Assembly (NCBI GenBank): GCA_016214695.1
Contig: JACRNY010000001.1
Location: forward strand, 434,001-498,000
From: Nitrosomonadales bacterium
GTDB lineage: Bacteria; Pseudomonadota; Gammaproteobacteria; Burkholderiales; Gallionellaceae
DNA length: 64,000 bases
Reading direction: 5' to 3'
Shown here: positions 26,487 through 34,150 of the stretch, piece after piece
How positions within the stretch are numbered: position 1 is the first letter of the stretch
Layout: each line of letters opens with the position of its first letter
Notes under the pieces: generated by a model
What the model saw: the letters and a program-made list of their open reading frames with translations, nothing else
What the model was told of the DNA's origin: nothing
The model's database searches: none
Program-made: the position numbers and the translations under genes

Positions 26487-28931
26487 TTATGCAATCGTTG
26501 CCAATGCGGTGAACTCATGCGCTTCTTTGCCTTCGGCACGCTCTCTCCACGGATCGTCCTGCGAATACTGCTGCGACTTGAGGAAGCGCGCGTACAACTC
26601 GGCACGGCCCTGCGCATCATCGACGATGTGGCGCTTGACGTAAGGCAGGCCGACGCGTTCTATCCACGGCGCGGTACGGTCCAGGTAATGGGCGTCCTCG
26701 CGGTACAGCTGCATGAAGGCGCCGCAATATTCCAGCACCTCGGCTTCGCTTGAGACCTTGCACAGGAAATCGGTGACGCGCACCTTGACGCCGCCGTTGC
26801 CGCCAACATGGATCTCGTAGCCCGAGTCCACGCAGACAATGCCGAAATCCTTGATGGTGGCTTCGGCGCAGTTGCGCGGGCAGCCGGACACCGCGATCTT
26901 GAACTTGTGCGGCGTCCACGAACCCCAGGTCATCTGCTCCACCTTGATGCCCAGGCCGGTGGAATCCTGCGTGCCGAAACGGCACCACTCCGAACCGACG
27001 CAGGTCTTCACCGTGCGCAGCGATTTGCCGTAGGCATGGCCGGAGACGAAGCCCGCCTCGACCAGCTCGGCCCACATCTTCGGCAGATTCTCCTTGGTGA
27101 TGCCGTACAGGCCGATGCGCTGTCCGCCGGTGATGTGCACGGTGGGCACTTCATGGCGTTCGGCGATCTCGGCGATGGCGCGCAACTGTGAAGGCGAAGT
27201 GACGCCGCCCCAGATGCGCGGGATCACCGAATAGGTGCCGTCTTTCTGGATGTTGGCATGCACGCGCTCGTTGACGAAACGCGAGCGGCTGTCGTCCACA
27301 TATTCGCCCGGCCAGGCGGCCAGCAGATAATAGTTGAGCGCGGGGCGGCAGACATGGCAGCCGTCCGCCGTCTTCCACTCCAGCGCCTTCATCAACTCCG
27401 GAATGCTCTTCAATCCGCGCTCTTGTATCGTCTTGTACATATCCTGATGCGCGTATTCGGTGCAACCGCAGATCGGCTTCTTGCTCGGCTTGGCGGAATA
27501 GTCGCCGCCCACGGTGTTCGCCAGGATCGCCTCCACCAGCCCGGTGCACGAGCCGCACGAGGCGGAAGCCTTGGTATGGGCGCGCACCTCGTCCAGCGTG
27601 AACAGTTTCTTGTCGATGATGGTATTGACGATGGTGCCCTTGCACACGCCGTTGCAGCCGCAGATCTCGGTCGAGTCCGGCATGTCCATCACGCCTGCCT
27701 TGGCGCCGTGGCCGGAATCGCCGAGGTGCATCTGGCCGAACAGCAGGTGCTCGCGCATCTCCGATACATCGGTGCCGTCGCGCATCATCTGGAAATACCA
27801 GGGGCCGTCCACGGTGTCGCCGTACATCACCGCACCGCGCAGCTTGTTGTCGCGCAGCACCAGTTTCTTGTACACGCCGCGTGCCGCATCCTGCAGCAGT
27901 AATTCGTCATCCCCCGCCACCGGATTGAAATCGCCGGCCGAGAACAGGTCGATGCCGGTCACCTTGAGCTTGGTCGAGACGGACGAGCCTTCGTAGCGCA
28001 TCCTGCCGTATCGGGCGAGATGGTTCGCCGCCACCTTGGCCTGCTCGAACAGCGGCGCCACCAGGCCGTAAGTCTGGCCGCGATGCTGCACGCATTCGCC
28101 CACCGAGTAGATCTTCGGATCGTAGGTCTGCATGGTGTCGCTCACCACGATGCCGCGCTCGCAGTGGATGCCGGCCGACTTGGCCAGCGCGATGTTGGGA
28201 CGTATGCCCGCCGACATCACCACCAGATCGGCAGCGATCTCTTCGCCGTCCTTGAAACGCAATCCGGTGACCGCAGTCTCGCCGAGGATGGCGTCGGTCT
28301 GGCGCGACAGATAGAACTTCAGCCCGCGCTTCTCCAACGCTTCCTTCAGCAGTCCGCCGCCGACCTTGTCCAGCTGGCGCTCCATCGGCCACTCGCACAG
28401 GTGCACCACCGATACATCCATGCCGCGCAGCGACAGGCCGTTGGCCGCTTCCAGCCCGAGCAGGCCGCCACCGATCACCACCGCGCGCTTGCCCGGCTGC
28501 GCCGCGGCCAGCATCTTCTCCACATCGGCGATGCTGCGATAGCCCAACACGCCGGGCAGATCGATGCCGGGGACCGGCAGCATGATGGGATTGGAGCCGG
28601 TGGCGATCAGCAAGCGGTCGTAAGGCGCGACGATGCCGTCTTCCGTCTCGACCGTGCAGCGCACGCGGTCGATCTTCGTCACCGTCTTGCCCGTGTGCAA
28701 AGTGATATGGTTCTCCTCATACCAGCTCCAGTCGTTCAGCACCGTGTCCTGGAACGGCATCTCGCCCGACAGAACGGGAGAAAGCAGGATGCGGTTGTAG
28801 TTGGGTTGCGGCTCGGCGCCGAACACGGTGATATCGAATTCGTCCGCCGACATCTTGAGCAGCTCCTCGATAGTGCGTATGCCCGCCATGCCGTTGCCGA
28901 TCACCACCAGTCTCATCTTTGTTTTCGTCAT
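26487..28931 (-). CDS. nirB: NirB, large subunit of NAD(P)H-dependent assimilatory nitrite reductase
   Basis: 814 residues; ATGs at 28934 and 28931 follow AGGAG, and the second has the better spacing. FAD-binding VVIGNGMAGIRTIEELL starts the protein and NAD-binding VVIGGGLLGLEAANGL follows near 152. BFD [2Fe-2S] cysteines are in CGCNGVCKGT and SASCGSCTGL. The C-terminal siroheme-[4Fe-4S] domain has TCVGSEWCRFG and SGCPRNCAEA. It reduces nitrite to ammonium in six electrons. An ANTAR-type leader precedes it, so expression is probably switched by NasT. Confidence 0.97.
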   Translation of the reverse strand: MTKTKMRLVVIGNGMAGIRTIEELLKMSADEFDITVFGAEPQPNYNRILLSPVLSGEMPFQDTVLNDWSWYEENHITLHTGKTVTKIDRVRCTVETEDGIVAPYDRLLIATGSNPIMLPVPGIDLPGVLGYRSIADVEKMLAAAQPGKRAVVIGGGLLGLEAANGLSLRGMDVSVVHLCEWPMERQLDKVGGGLLKEALEKRGLKFYLSRQTDAILGETAVTGLRFKDGEEIAADLVVMSAGIRPNIALAKSAGIHCERGIVVSDTMQTYDPKIYSVGECVQHRGQTYGLVAPLFEQAKVAANHLARYGRMRYEGSSVSTKLKVTGIDLFSAGDFNPVAGDDELLLQDAARGVYKKLVLRDNKLRGAVMYGDTVDGPWYFQMMRDGTDVSEMREHLLFGQMHLGDSGHGAKAGVMDMPDSTEICGCNGVCKGTIVNTIIDKKLFTLDEVRAHTKASASCGSCTGLVEAILANTVGGDYSAKPSKKPICGCTEYAHQDMYKTIQERGLKSIPELMKALEWKTADGCHVCRPALNYYLLAAWPGEYVDDSRSRFVNERVHANIQKDGTYSVIPRIWGGVTSPSQLRAIAEIAERHEVPTVHITGGQRIGLYGITKENLPKMWAELVEAGFVSGHAYGKSLRTVKTCVGSEWCRFGTQDSTGLGIKVEQMTWGSWTPHKFKIAVSGCPRNCAEATIKDFGIVCVDSGYEIHVGGNGGVKVRVTDFLCKVSSEAEVLEYCGAFMQLYREDAHYLDRTAPWIERVGLPYVKRHIVDDAQGRAELYARFLKSQQYSQDDPWRERAEGKEAHEFTALATIA

Positions 28932-28944
28932 CATGTACTCCTCT

Positions 28945-29033
28945 CAATAAAAAGCGCCGTCCGGCTGCAAGCCGAAACGACGCCTTTGTCGTTGCCACAT
29001 TCCATGTCTCAAACCCGGAACCCGCCGTTGGGT
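28945..29033 (-). promoter_or_regulatory. ANTAR-type two-hairpin antitermination leader of nirB
   Basis: On the minus strand, hairpin P1 (29020-29033) has stem ACCC/GGGT and hexaloop AACGGC. Hairpin P2 (28976-28993) has stem AACGAC/GTCGTT and hexaloop AAAGGC. Both loops carry A at position 1 and G at position 4, the signature bound by ANTAR-domain proteins. P2 shares its 3' arm with a terminator stem (about 28951-28985) followed by TTTTTATT. Binding of NasT would hold P1-P2 and prevent the terminator. The leader ends just ahead of the nirB ribosome site. Confidence 0.9.
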
Positions 29034-29069
29034 CACTTCCGGTGTTTGTCGTTACTGTCTTTGCTGCCG

Positions 29070-29390
29070 CTACGAAACTGCACTCACCGCATACGGAGAC
29101 TTTGCGCAGAAGATGCCGATCTCGTCTCCTGCTGCGATGCCGTCCGAGAACCGGGCGAGTTGCCCGTTCACGGTGCAAACCACATTGTGCTCATCCAGCA
29201 CATGGGTCCATCTGCTGCCGCGCCCCCGCAACCTGTCCAGTACCTGTGCGATGGAAGAGATGTCTTCCTGCACATCCATACGCTCCGAAGTCATCATCAG
29301 CGCCTCGCTGGCGTAGCCGAAATACATGATCTCGACCTCATGCCTGTTTGCATGTGCGGACCAGTACAGTGATCGCAGGAGTTTTCTCAT
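29070..29390 (-). CDS. MoaD/ThiS-like ubiquitin-fold protein without a C-terminal diglycine
   Basis: 106 residues from an ATG 4 bp after the ABC ATPase stop. An inner ATG at 29327, giving 85 residues, is equally possible and closer to the MoaD length. The part from EIMYFGYASEALMMTSERMDV to GDEIGIFCAKSP follows the beta-grasp pattern of MoaD, the molybdopterin synthase sulfur carrier. It ends SPYAVSAVS, so the activating GG terminus is missing. Placed between nitrate transporter and nitrite reductase genes it may relate to molybdenum cofactor for NasA, but it cannot act as a classical MoaD. Confidence 0.7.
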   Translation of the reverse strand: MRKLLRSLYWSAHANRHEVEIMYFGYASEALMMTSERMDVQEDISSIAQVLDRLRGRGSRWTHVLDEHNVVCTVNGQLARFSDGIAAGDEIGIFCAKSPYAVSAVS

Positions 29391-29394
29391 TTGG

Positions 29395-30186
29395 CTACGC
29401 CGCCTTCTTCGCCTGCTTCTGGTACAGGAACTCCAGCACCGCACCGCGCAGGCTGTGGTAATGCGCATCGTTCGCCAGCGCCAGGCGGTTGCGCGGCTTG
29501 GGCAGGTCGACAGTCAATATCTCGCCGATGGTCGCCGCCGGGCCGTTGGTCATCATCACGATGCGGTCGGACAGCAGCACCGCCTCGTCCACATCGTGGG
29601 TGACCATCACCACCGTGCTTTTGGTGGCCGCCACGATCTTCATCAGTTCGTCCTGCAGGTGCGCACGCGTCAAGGCATCCAGCGCGCCGAACGGCTCGTC
29701 CATCAGCAGCACCTTGGGTTGCATCGACAGCGCGCGGGCGATGCCGACGCGCTGCTTCATGCCGCCGGAGATCTCGTGCGGCAATTTCTGCGCCGCATGG
29801 GACAGATGCACCAGTTCGAGCGCATCGTTTGCGCGCTGCGCGAGTTGCGCCTTGCTCTCGCTGGCACCGAACACACGCTCGACCGCGAGGTGGACGTTCT
29901 CGAAACAGGTCAGCCAGGGCAGCAGCGAATGGTTCTGGAACACCACGCCGCGGTCCGGGCCGGGGCCGGCGATCTCGCGATCCGCGCAGAGCATGACGCC
30001 GTCGGTCGGCATCAGCAGTCCCGCGATCAGGTTGAGCAGGGTGGATTTGCCGCAGCCCGAGTGCCCGATCAGGGTGATGAACTCGCCCGGATCGATCTTC
30101 AGGTCGATGTCCTTGAGCGCGACGAACGTGCCCTGCTTGGTCTCGAACGACATCTGCACATTCTCTATCTGTACATATTTCTTCAT
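29395..30186 (-). CDS. nrtD: Nitrate ABC transporter ATPase (NrtD/NrtC-like)
   Basis: 263 residues from the ATG at 30186; a longer frame runs into nrtB and is rejected. Walker A GHSGCGKST (about 41-49), signature ISGGMKQRV, Walker B VLLMDEPFGALD and the switch histidine MVTHDVDEA are intact. It powers nitrate uptake with NrtA and NrtB. It lacks the NrtA-like C-terminal extension of cyanobacterial NrtC. It lies 11 bp after nrtB. Confidence 0.94.
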   Translation of the reverse strand: MKKYVQIENVQMSFETKQGTFVALKDIDLKIDPGEFITLIGHSGCGKSTLLNLIAGLLMPTDGVMLCADREIAGPGPDRGVVFQNHSLLPWLTCFENVHLAVERVFGASESKAQLAQRANDALELVHLSHAAQKLPHEISGGMKQRVGIARALSMQPKVLLMDEPFGALDALTRAHLQDELMKIVAATKSTVVMVTHDVDEAVLLSDRIVMMTNGPAATIGEILTVDLPKPRNRLALANDAHYHSLRGAVLEFLYQKQAKKAA

Positions 30187-30197
30187 GGTGTTTCCGA

Positions 30198-30971
30198 TCA
30201 GTAACTGAAGCGTTTGGCGACCTGCACCAGCATCAATTCCAGCAACAGGCCGATGATGCCGACCACGAAGATGGCGATGATGATGTGCTCGACGTTGAGG
30301 TTGTTCCACTCATCCCACACCCAGAAGCCGATGCCCACGCCGCCGGTCAGCATCTCCGCCGCCACGATCACCAGCCAGGCCGTGCCGATGGCCAGGCGGA
30401 TGCCGGTGAGCATGTAAGGCAGGGTCGCCGGGAACAAGATCTTGGTGAACACCTTCCATTCCGACAGGTTGAGCACGCGCGCCACGTTCAGGTAATCCTG
30501 CGGCAACTGGCGCACGCCCATCGCGGTGTTGATGATCATCGGCCAGATGCTGGAGATGAAGATCACCCAGATGGCCGCCGGGTTGGCCGCCTGGAACACC
30601 AGCAGACCGATGGGCAGCCAGGCCAGTGGCGACACCGGTCGCAGCATGCTGACGATGGGCGAGGTCATCTTGTCGAGGAAACCGAAGCGACCGATCATGA
30701 ATCCGAGCGGGATGCCGATCAGCGCCGCCAACCCGAAACCGATGCCGACACGTCCCAGCGAATTCAGGATGTTCCAGCCTATGCCCTGGTCGTTCGGCGT
30801 CTTCTGGTAGAACGGATCGCTGAACAGCACCACCGCCGAGTCCCAGGTCTTGGCCGGCCCCGGCAGCGTCTCGCTGCCCTGCGCCAGCATCGACCAAATG
30901 AACAGGAACAGGGCGATGCCGATGAGGGGCGGCACCCAATGCTCCGCCAGATGTTTTCTGAGCTTGATCAT
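30198..30971 (-). CDS. nrtB: Nitrate ABC transporter permease NrtB
   Basis: 257 residues from the ATG at 30971, which overlaps the nrtA stop as ATGA. There are about six membrane helices. The EAA-type loop that contacts the ATPase is visible around LPQDYLNVARVLNLSEWKVFTKILFPATLP, written here only as a location (about 165-194). It is a member of the nitrate/sulfonate/taurine permease family; nitrate is inferred from neighbouring nasA and nirBD. Confidence 0.94.
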   Translation of the reverse strand: MIKLRKHLAEHWVPPLIGIALFLFIWSMLAQGSETLPGPAKTWDSAVVLFSDPFYQKTPNDQGIGWNILNSLGRVGIGFGLAALIGIPLGFMIGRFGFLDKMTSPIVSMLRPVSPLAWLPIGLLVFQAANPAAIWVIFISSIWPMIINTAMGVRQLPQDYLNVARVLNLSEWKVFTKILFPATLPYMLTGIRLAIGTAWLVIVAAEMLTGGVGIGFWVWDEWNNLNVEHIIIAIFVVGIIGLLLELMLVQVAKRFSY

Positions 30972-32257
30972 GCCCGCACCTTGAAGCTGGCCGCGTACTT
31001 CTTCGGATCCTTGCCGTCCCATACGGTGCCGTCGATCAGCTTGGAAGTGCGCATCACATCCTTGGGCACCGCCACCTTGACCTGCGACGCCGCCTGCTTG
31101 TAGAGATCAATGCGATTGATCTGCTTCGCCACGGCCAGATAGTCCGGATCTTCCTTGAGCAGGCCCCAGCGTTTGTGCTGCGTGAGGAACCACATGCCGT
31201 CCGACAGGTAGGGGAAGTTCACCGCGCCGTCGTTGCAGAACTTCATGTAGTTGGGGTCGTTCCACTTCTTGCCTAGACCGTCTTCGTATTTACCCGCCAG
31301 GCGCTGGTCGATCACGTCGACCGGGCAGTTCACATACGACTTGTCGGCGATGATCTCGGCCACCTTGCGGCGGTTGGCCATGTCGTCGATGTACTTGGAG
31401 GCTTCCAGCACAGCCATGATCAGCGCGCGTGCGGTGTTGGGATATTTCTGCGCGAACTCGGCGGTGCAGCCCAGCACCTTCTCCGGATGGTCTTTCCAGA
31501 TGTCTTGCGTCGTGGCGGCGGTGAAGCCGATCTTGTCGTAGATGGCGCGGTTGTTCCAGGGTTCGCCGACGCAGAAACCGTCCATGTTGCCGATGCGCAT
31601 GTTGGCCACCATCTGCGGGGGCGGAACGGTGATGGTCTTCACATCGCTGAGCGGGTTGATGTCATAGCTGGCCAGCCAGTAATACAGCCACATCGCGTGC
31701 GTGCCGGTGGGGAAGGTCTGCGCGAAGGTGTAGTCGCGCTTCTCGCTGTCCACCAGCTTCTTCAGCGTTGCACCGGTGGTCGCGCCTTTGTCCTTGAGCT
31801 GGTTGGAAAGCGTGATGGCCTGGCCGTTGTTGTTCAGCGTCATCAGCACCGACATGTCCTTCTTCTGTCCGCCGATGCCGAGGTGCACGCCGTAGACCAG
31901 ACCGTACAGCACATGCGCCGCATGCAGCTCGCCGTTCACCATCTTGTCGCGCACCGCCGCCCAGGAGGCTTCCTTGGACACATTGATCTTGATGCCGTAT
32001 TTCTCGTCGAACTTCATCACCGAGGCGAGCACCACCGAGGCGCAATCGGTCAGCGGGATGAAACCCACATTCACTTCCTTCAGTTCCGGCGCATCGGAAC
32101 CGGCCGCCCAGGCCGCCGAACGCGTACCCATCGGCACCATGGACATGATCCCCGCTGCACCCAGGATCGCACCTGTCTTCTTCATAAAATCCCTCCGGCT
32201 GTTCAGTTCGGGAGCGTTGGCGCTCGCAATGACTATTTCCTGTTTTGGCTTGTCCAT
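30968..32257 (-). CDS. nrtA: Nitrate-binding protein NrtA (Tat-exported)
   Basis: 429 residues from the ATG at 32257, which has AGGAG 8 bp ahead; a TTG two codons earlier is possible. A Tat signal (NSRRDFMKKTGAILGAAG) is followed by the NrtA/CmpA-type binding domain: VGFIPLTDCASVVLA, TFPTGTHAMWLYYWLA and DGFCVGEPWNNRA. These blocks are typical of nitrate/nitrite or bicarbonate binders. It delivers nitrate to NrtBD. It is the first gene of the nitrate operon, downstream of a sigma-54 promoter and an ANTAR leader. Confidence 0.95.
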   Translation of the reverse strand: MDKPKQEIVIASANAPELNSRRDFMKKTGAILGAAGIMSMVPMGTRSAAWAAGSDAPELKEVNVGFIPLTDCASVVLASVMKFDEKYGIKINVSKEASWAAVRDKMVNGELHAAHVLYGLVYGVHLGIGGQKKDMSVLMTLNNNGQAITLSNQLKDKGATTGATLKKLVDSEKRDYTFAQTFPTGTHAMWLYYWLASYDINPLSDVKTITVPPPQMVANMRIGNMDGFCVGEPWNNRAIYDKIGFTAATTQDIWKDHPEKVLGCTAEFAQKYPNTARALIMAVLEASKYIDDMANRRKVAEIIADKSYVNCPVDVIDQRLAGKYEDGLGKKWNDPNYMKFCNDGAVNFPYLSDGMWFLTQHKRWGLLKEDPDYLAVAKQINRIDLYKQAASQVKVAVPKDVMRTSKLIDGTVWDGKDPKKYAASFKVRA

Positions 32258-32296
32258 CTTCAAATCTCCTTTTAGAAAAATCCTGTGGCTCGAAAA

Positions 32297-32377
32297 TAAA
32301 AAAGGCGTCCGACTGCGCTAAACGCAGTGGGACGCCTTTGTCCTTTGTTGCTTAATTCTCCGAACCGCCGTTGATTC
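32297..32377 (-). promoter_or_regulatory. ANTAR-type two-hairpin antitermination leader of nrtA
   Basis: On the minus strand, P1 (32362-32377) has stem GAATC/GGTTC and hexaloop AACGGC. P2 (32330-32343) has stem GGAC/GTCC and hexaloop AAAGGC. Both loops are identical to those of the nirB leader and have A1 and G4. P2 overlaps a strong terminator, GGCGTCC...GGACGCC (32304-32335), followed by TTTTTTATTTT. This is the arrangement regulated by NasR/NasT-type ANTAR proteins. NasT is encoded just to the right. Confidence 0.92.
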
Positions 32378-32393
32378 GTTGATGCCCAGTACT

Positions 32394-32410
32394 ATGCAAC
32401 AGTCGTGCCA
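32394..32410 (-). promoter_or_regulatory. Sigma-54 promoter of the nitrate operon
   Basis: The minus strand reads TGGCACGACTGTTGCAT, a full match to the consensus TGGCAC(G)-N4-TTGC(A/T) with correct GG-GC spacing. Transcription would start about 12 bp downstream, near 32384, only a few bases before hairpin P1 of the leader. This implies NtrC-type nitrogen control on top of NasT antitermination. I did not find a convincing full NtrC site, only GGTGC/GCACC half-sites near 32508-32530. Confidence 0.85.
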
Positions 32411-32525
32411 GTGATCACATCATGCAACTATCTCTATTAGATTCAGCCGGATGCCCATTTCCAAACGAACATCCGCGCGATCCGCTCGCAGCCAACGACG
32501 AACCGCTTTGGTGCGTCGCGGTGCA

Positions 32526-33101
32526 TCACGCACTCAATTCTTTCGCGAAGATGATCGCCTCGGCGATCTCCGACAAACGTTTGCCCTTGCTCATGGCCAT
32601 GTTGCGCATACGTTTATAAGCCTCCGGCTCGCTATAGCCGTGGTCGGCCATCAATATGCCCTTGGCTCTATCCACCAGCTTGCGCTCAACCAACTGACTC
32701 TTCGCTTCCTTCAACTCATCGCGCAAGCGCTTGTGTTCCAGGAAGCGCGCCGCAGCCACATTAATGATGCCGCTCAGATCCTCGCTCTGCACCGCATGGG
32801 ATACATACGCACTCACCCCGGCCCGCATCGCCTCCTGGATGCTTTGCTGGTCCTTCTGCGCCCCCAGCACCACCACCGGTTTCTCCAGCGTGGTCGACAT
32901 CAGGCTGATCTGTTCCAACGTGTCGCGACCCGGCGCATTGGCATCGACGATGATCACATCGGCCGAAGCCGCCTGTATCGAACGCTCGTCCACCTGCTCC
33001 CAGGCCAAAATGCCGACAACGTCGAACTCGGCCAGCTCAAGACTGGCCTTCAACCATGCCGCCCTGTCTCTTACATCATCGATGATCAGAATTCGTTTCA
33101 A
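32526..33101 (-). CDS. nasT: NasT, ANTAR-domain response regulator (antiterminator)
   Basis: 191 residues from a TTG at 33101 with GGGGAG 5 bp ahead. An N-terminal receiver domain has the early acidic pair (ILIIDD) and a likely phospho-acceptor aspartate in VIIVDANAPG. The C-terminal ANTAR domain (about 128-188) has KLVDRAKGILMADHGYSEPEAY and MSKGKRLSEIAEAI. It binds the paired hexaloop hairpins in the nrtA and nirB leaders and allows read-through. Its usual partner, the nitrate sensor NasS, is not adjacent. Confidence 0.93.
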   Translation of the reverse strand: MKRILIIDDVRDRAAWLKASLELAEFDVVGILAWEQVDERSIQAASADVIIVDANAPGRDTLEQISLMSTTLEKPVVVLGAQKDQQSIQEAMRAGVSAYVSHAVQSEDLSGIINVAAARFLEHKRLRDELKEAKSQLVERKLVDRAKGILMADHGYSEPEAYKRMRNMAMSKGKRLSEIAEAIIFAKELSA

Positions 33102-33374
33102 CTTGGCTCCCCGTATTTCCTGTACAGGTCAGCAATAAGCGAGCCAAGGCCGGATTGCCTTGATATATGGGCATCCAAGGGGAGGGCGATTGGATTGTGC
33201 ACAAGAACGGTGCGTAGTGCGAGGGGTTGGTGCGGCCGTGCTCGCATTTTGCGAGTCGCAAGCTCGCAGCCAGCTCGCCCGACCTCCATACCGCATATCG
33301 CTGGCATGCCAGGCTCCTTAATTAACCCCGACATGACTATTCAGACTATTGCCTCAAGGCAATATATTGCTAGA
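33102..33374. other. Gap between nasT and the toxin-antitoxin genes
   Basis: 273 bp. It must hold the nasT promoter on the minus strand and the toxin-antitoxin promoter on the plus strand. A dyad TTGCC-TCAA-GGCAA at 33349-33362 ends 12 bp before the toxin start and is a candidate autoregulatory operator. A 78-codon minus-strand frame overlapping the nasT start is not called as a gene. Confidence 0.6.
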
Positions 33375-33689
33375 ATGCCACATATGGAAACGCAACTCGT
33401 CATCAAGGACAGAGTACGCAAAGGCAATGCGCTCATCGAGCGGGTTGTCTGGGTGGTTCCCGCTCCCGTGAAGGGCTGTTCGCACCGCTTCAAGTATCGG
33501 CTGTACTGCGGACAGAATGGCGCAACCGTGGTGCGCTATGACAATGAATCCGGCAAAGGCGATCATCGGCATGTGGGCAAGAACGAACGTCAGCAAACCT
33601 ACCAGTTCACCACACTGGAACAACTGATATTGGATTTCGAGGCGGATGTCATCGGCCTGTTAGGAGGAAAAGATGAAAGCGATCATTGA
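33375..33689 (+). CDS. TumE-family toxin (DUF6516-like)
   Basis: 104 residues from the ATG at 33375; another in-frame ATG is at 33384. The sequence (LIERVVWVVPAPVKGCSHRFKYRLYCG, VVRYDNESGKGDHRH, YQFTTLEQLILDFEADV) matches the TumE toxin family, small basic proteins encoded just ahead of a winged-helix antitoxin. Only motif positions are relied on here: the YDNE-GKGDHRH block at about 55-67. It overlaps the next gene by 17 bp, typical of a toxin-antitoxin pair. The toxic activity is not established from the sequence. Confidence 0.82.
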   Translation: MPHMETQLVIKDRVRKGNALIERVVWVVPAPVKGCSHRFKYRLYCGQNGATVVRYDNESGKGDHRHVGKNERQQTYQFTTLEQLILDFEADVIGLLGGKDESDH

Positions 33690-34041
33690 GCTGACCAGTT
33701 GGAAGACTTCCCAGGCACGTGCCGTGCGCGCAGCCAAAAGAGCCGACGCAGGCAAGCCTGTCTCGGCCGATTACCACCTCGATTTTGATTCGATGGCGAG
33801 TCTTTTCTCGGACATCACCCCCGCGCGAATGCAAGTGATCGAAACCTCCAAGCAACTCGGTGCGCTTAGCGTGTATGCCTTGGCCAAGGCAATGGGGCGA
33901 AATTACTCGAACGTGCATCGCGACGTGAACAAACTGCTGGAGCTTGAACTCCTGGCGCGCGATAAAAACGGGAAAGTTTATGTGCCGTGGCAAGACGTGG
34001 TGCTGAATGTTTCATTGACAGGGGATTCGCTGGCTGCGTGA
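33673..34041 (+). CDS. TumA-like winged-helix antitoxin/transcriptional regulator
   Basis: 122 residues with an AGGAGG site in the end of the toxin gene. The middle (about 50-105) is a MarR/HVO_A0114-type winged helix: LGALSVYALAKAMGRNYSNV and HRDVNKLLELELLARD. The N-terminal part is basic (ARAVRAAKRADAG). It would neutralize the toxin and repress the pair at the upstream dyad. The next 114 bp to the IS element contain nothing I can support. Confidence 0.83.
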   Translation: MKAIIELTSWKTSQARAVRAAKRADAGKPVSADYHLDFDSMASLFSDITPARMQVIETSKQLGALSVYALAKAMGRNYSNVHRDVNKLLELELLARDKNGKVYVPWQDVVLNVSLTGDSLAA

Positions 34042-34150
34042 CGTCTCCATGCAAGAAGCTATGTCGCTGCGACAAGGCTTGCGAATTTATTCCGAACCAG
34101 ACCCCATATCGTTTCATACGAGGCAGTCGCGCTGCGTGCCATGCATGGCT

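Noticed and set aside
33098-33334. 78-codon minus-strand frame whose stop overlaps the nasT start; considered as a remnant of nasS
   Set aside because: The translation shows none of the NrtA/NasS blocks (FIPLTD, GEPW), and its start lacks a good ribosome site. The overlap alone is not enough.
34042-34150. Plus-strand peptide resembling DUF1289 (SPCKKLCRCDKAC)
   Set aside because: Too short, no start with ribosome site, and the characteristic spacing of DUF1289 cysteines is not met.
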